Source: Paenibacillus sp. 598K
GTDB lineage: Bacteria > Bacillota > Bacilli > Paenibacillales > Paenibacillaceae
Direction of reading: 5' to 3'
DNA: 35,611 nucleotides
Assembly: GCF_003851045.1 (NCBI RefSeq)
Contig: NZ_BFBX01000008.1
Coordinates: 1-35,611 of the forward strand
Part shown: in pieces, positions 34,022 through 35,611 of the stretch
Numbering within the stretch: position 1 is the first letter of the stretch
How the letters are laid out: each line of letters starts with the position of its first letter
Notes under the pieces: generated by a model
What the model saw: only the letters and a program-made list of their open reading frames with translations
What the model was told of the DNA's origin: nothing
The model's database searches: none
Made by a program: the position numbers and the translations under genes

Positions 34022-34065
34022 AAAAGCGAACATTAATAGAGAGCCATTATCGAATGTTCGGAAAT
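34022..34065. promoter_or_regulatory. Two PurBox-like PurR sites upstream of purA
   Basis: AAAAGCGAACATT (34022-34034, plus strand) and ATTTCCGAACATT on the minus strand (about 34065-34053) match the PurBox consensus (A-WWW-CCGAAC-WWT) and face each other about 18 bp apart, close to the usual 16-17. They lie immediately upstream of the -35. Repression by PurR, relieved by PRPP, is known for B. subtilis purA and is inferred here. Confidence 0.65.
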
Positions 34066-34070
34066 GGCTC
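34041..34070 (-). terminator. Possible dnaB terminator hairpin
   Basis: GAGCCATT and AATGGCTC pair across 14 nt just after the dnaB stop. The following minus-strand sequence (TCTATTAATG) is only weakly T-rich, and the stem overlaps one PurBox-like site. Confidence 0.35.
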
Positions 34071-34080
34071 ATTTCATTCG

Positions 34081-35442
34081 TCAGGAAGCGACGCCCGGCT
34101 CTTGATGCGAGCGGTCGAGACTGACGAACTTATTGAAGTTTTTCAGGAATGCCAGTTCCACCGTGCCGACCGGGCCATTCCGCTGCTTGGCGATAATGAT
34201 CTCGATGATGTTCTTTTTCTCGGACTCTTTGTCGTAGTAGTCGTCCCGGTACAGGAATGCGACGATGTCGGCATCCTGCTCGATCGATCCTGATTCGCGC
34301 AAGTCGGACATCATCGGGCGCTTATCCTGTCGCTGCTCGACGCCCCGGCTCAGCTGCGACAGCGCGATCACCGGCACCTCGAGCTCCCTGGCGATCTGCT
34401 TGAGCGTCCGCGAGATCTCGGATACCTCCTGCTGGCGGTTCTCGCCAGCCTTGCCGCGGCCCTGGATGAGCTGCAGGTAGTCGATGAGGATCATGCCGAG
34501 CCCCTTCTCCTTCTTGAGCCGCCGACACTTCGCGCGGATATCGGCGACGGTGATGCCAGGCGTATCGTCGATATAGATCTCCGCCTCGGACAGCGAGCCG
34601 ATCGCCATCGTCAGCTTCTCCCAGTCGTCGCCCTCCAGATAGCCGGTCCGCATACGGCCGGCGTCGACGTTGGACTCGGCGCAGATCATCCGCTGGACGA
34701 GCTGGGCCGCCGACATCTCCAGCGAGAAGATCGCCACCGTCTCTCGCGCGCGCACCCCGACGTTCTGGGCGATATTGAGCGCAAACGCGGTCTTGCCGAC
34801 CGACGGTCGCGCCGCTACGATGATCAGGTCATTGCGCTGGAAGCCAGAGGTCATCTTGTCGAGATCATGGAAGCCGGACGGGATACCCGTCGAGGTGCCT
34901 TTGTTAGTGTAGAGCTGCTCGACCCGGTCGAACACCTCCATCAGCACGTCGCGGATCGAGATGAAGCCGCTGCTGGAGCGTCGATTGGACAGCTCCATGA
35001 TGCGTGCCTCGGCGTCGCTGAGCAGCGCGCTCACCTGATCCTCGCCGGCATAGCCGTCGGTGACGATCTGCGTCGCTGTGCGGATGAGCCGCCGCAGCAT
35101 CGACTTCTCCTCGACGATCTGGGCGTAGTAGTCGACGTTGGCCGCGGTTGGCACGCCGCCGACCAGCTTGGCCAGGTAGCTGACGCCGCCGATCCCCTCG
35201 AGCTGCTGCCGGTCCTGCAGATAAGCGGTCAGCGTCACCAGGTCGATCGGTTGTCCCGCCTCGCCCAGCTCGATCATCGCATCGAAGATCTGCTGATGCT
35301 CAGCCGTATAGAAGTCCTCGGCCCGCACCCGCTCCATCGCCGTGATCAGCGCCTCGCCCTGCAGCAAGACAGCGCCGAGCACCGCCTGCTCAGCTTCGAT
35401 ATTCTGCGGCGGGACGCGGTCGTACATCATCTCGGGGTTCAT
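34081..35442 (-). CDS. dnaB: Replicative DNA helicase DnaB (DnaC of Bacillus)
   Basis: This 453-residue protein, the size of the B. subtilis helicase, has the N-terminal DnaB domain (about 12-115, PPQNIEAEQAVLGAVLL). After a linker comes the RecA-like motor with Walker A ARPSVGKT at 211-218, the Walker B region MILIDYLQLI, and the late GSIEQDADIVAFLYRDDYY. It unwinds DNA as a hexamer at the fork. ATG 35442 has AAAGGAG about 10 nt upstream; the open frame to 35475 is not needed. No intein or insertion is seen. It is followed by purA. Confidence 0.97.
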   Translation of the reverse strand: MNPEMMYDRVPPQNIEAEQAVLGAVLLQGEALITAMERVRAEDFYTAEHQQIFDAMIELGEAGQPIDLVTLTAYLQDRQQLEGIGGVSYLAKLVGGVPTAANVDYYAQIVEEKSMLRRLIRTATQIVTDGYAGEDQVSALLSDAEARIMELSNRRSSSGFISIRDVLMEVFDRVEQLYTNKGTSTGIPSGFHDLDKMTSGFQRNDLIIVAARPSVGKTAFALNIAQNVGVRARETVAIFSLEMSAAQLVQRMICAESNVDAGRMRTGYLEGDDWEKLTMAIGSLSEAEIYIDDTPGITVADIRAKCRRLKKEKGLGMILIDYLQLIQGRGKAGENRQQEVSEISRTLKQIARELEVPVIALSQLSRGVEQRQDKRPMMSDLRESGSIEQDADIVAFLYRDDYYDKESEKKNIIEIIIAKQRNGPVGTVELAFLKNFNKFVSLDRSHQEPGVAS

Positions 35443-35523
35443 GCGTTTACAGCTCCTTTTATAGAGGTAGTTCAAAAAGTTCGCTTTTGATCACGAAGTA
35501 ACTCAGGATGCGGATTCGACATC

Positions 35524-35607
35524 GAAGATTGAAGGCAGTCGGAACTTCCGGTGCTCACGTAGCCCCAACTACGCTCCGCTCCTCATTTCCTCCTGCCTTC
35601 AATCTTC
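35524..35607. repeat. Palindromic intergenic element upstream of dnaB
   Basis: GAAGATTGAAGGCAG (35524-35538) and CTGCCTTCAATCTTC (35593-35607) are a perfect 15-bp inverted repeat. The 54-bp centre contains a second small inverted pair (CGTAG/CTACG) and a GGAA.TTCC core. The layout looks like a REP- or MITE-like dispersed element. The copy reaches almost the end of the window and may extend beyond. Confidence 0.6.
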
Positions 35608-35611
35608 TCGG

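Overview
The window looks like a chromosomal segment from a Gram-positive, low-to-moderate-GC Bacillota bacterium, most likely Paenibacillaceae (Paenibacillus or a close relative). The main evidence is the right-hand half. It carries, all on the minus strand, dnaB - purA - a small membrane protein - an M23/LysM/G5 cell-wall peptidase - walR - walK - walH - walI - walJ - htrA - a 55-residue CxxH/CxxC protein - rlmH. This is the conserved 'yyc' neighbourhood of Bacillales. The core DNA is clearly GC-rich, while the left part (about 5.6-19.2 kb) is visibly more AT-rich and looks accessory.

Layout. 0-5.3 kb: a GNAT acetyltransferase behind a T-box leader (probable Ala specifier), an SGNH hydrolase, a small two-gene unit whose upstream gene is frameshifted, and an XRE(MLTR ligand-domain)-SDR pair. 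5.3-9.7 kb: an ABC-2 permease remnant, a royal-jelly/SMP-30-like beta-propeller, an APH-fold kinase, and a MarR-glycosyltransferase operon with an operator-like palindrome over its promoter. 9.7-14.2 kb: a 'graveyard' of decayed genes (XRE fragment, several SDR fragments, IS3-family transposase fragment) with three or four intact genes between them: mazEF, a second APH-fold kinase and a small XRE regulator. 14.2-19.1 kb: a minus-strand cluster resembling a defence island: a SIR2-domain protein with a winged-helix-like C-terminus, a frameshifted mini zinc-ribbon ORF just upstream of it, an unrecognised 424-residue protein, a DUF4062/TIR-SLOG-like protein with a C-terminal GGKWN..GWIFP domain, and a divergent 65-residue ORF. 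This block lies directly downstream of the 3' end of rlmH, the gene that SCC elements target in staphylococci.

How the genes work together. WalR/WalK with WalH, WalI and WalJ form the essential cell-wall homeostasis system. The M23 peptidase and HtrA are envelope proteins beside it. purA has a clean sigma-A promoter preceded by two PurBox-like sites. The SIR2 and DUF4062 proteins would fit NAD- or nucleotide-linked abortive infection, but that is inference from domain families only.

The most interesting items are the SIR2/DUF4062 cluster at rlmH, the Ala-type T-box in front of an acetyltransferase, a shared palindrome plus leader frame before both APH-fold kinases, a 51-bp tandem repeat inside the wal operon, and many small gene ruins. 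No tRNA, rRNA or CRISPR array was seen. No database search or folding calculation was run; all family calls come from reading motifs.
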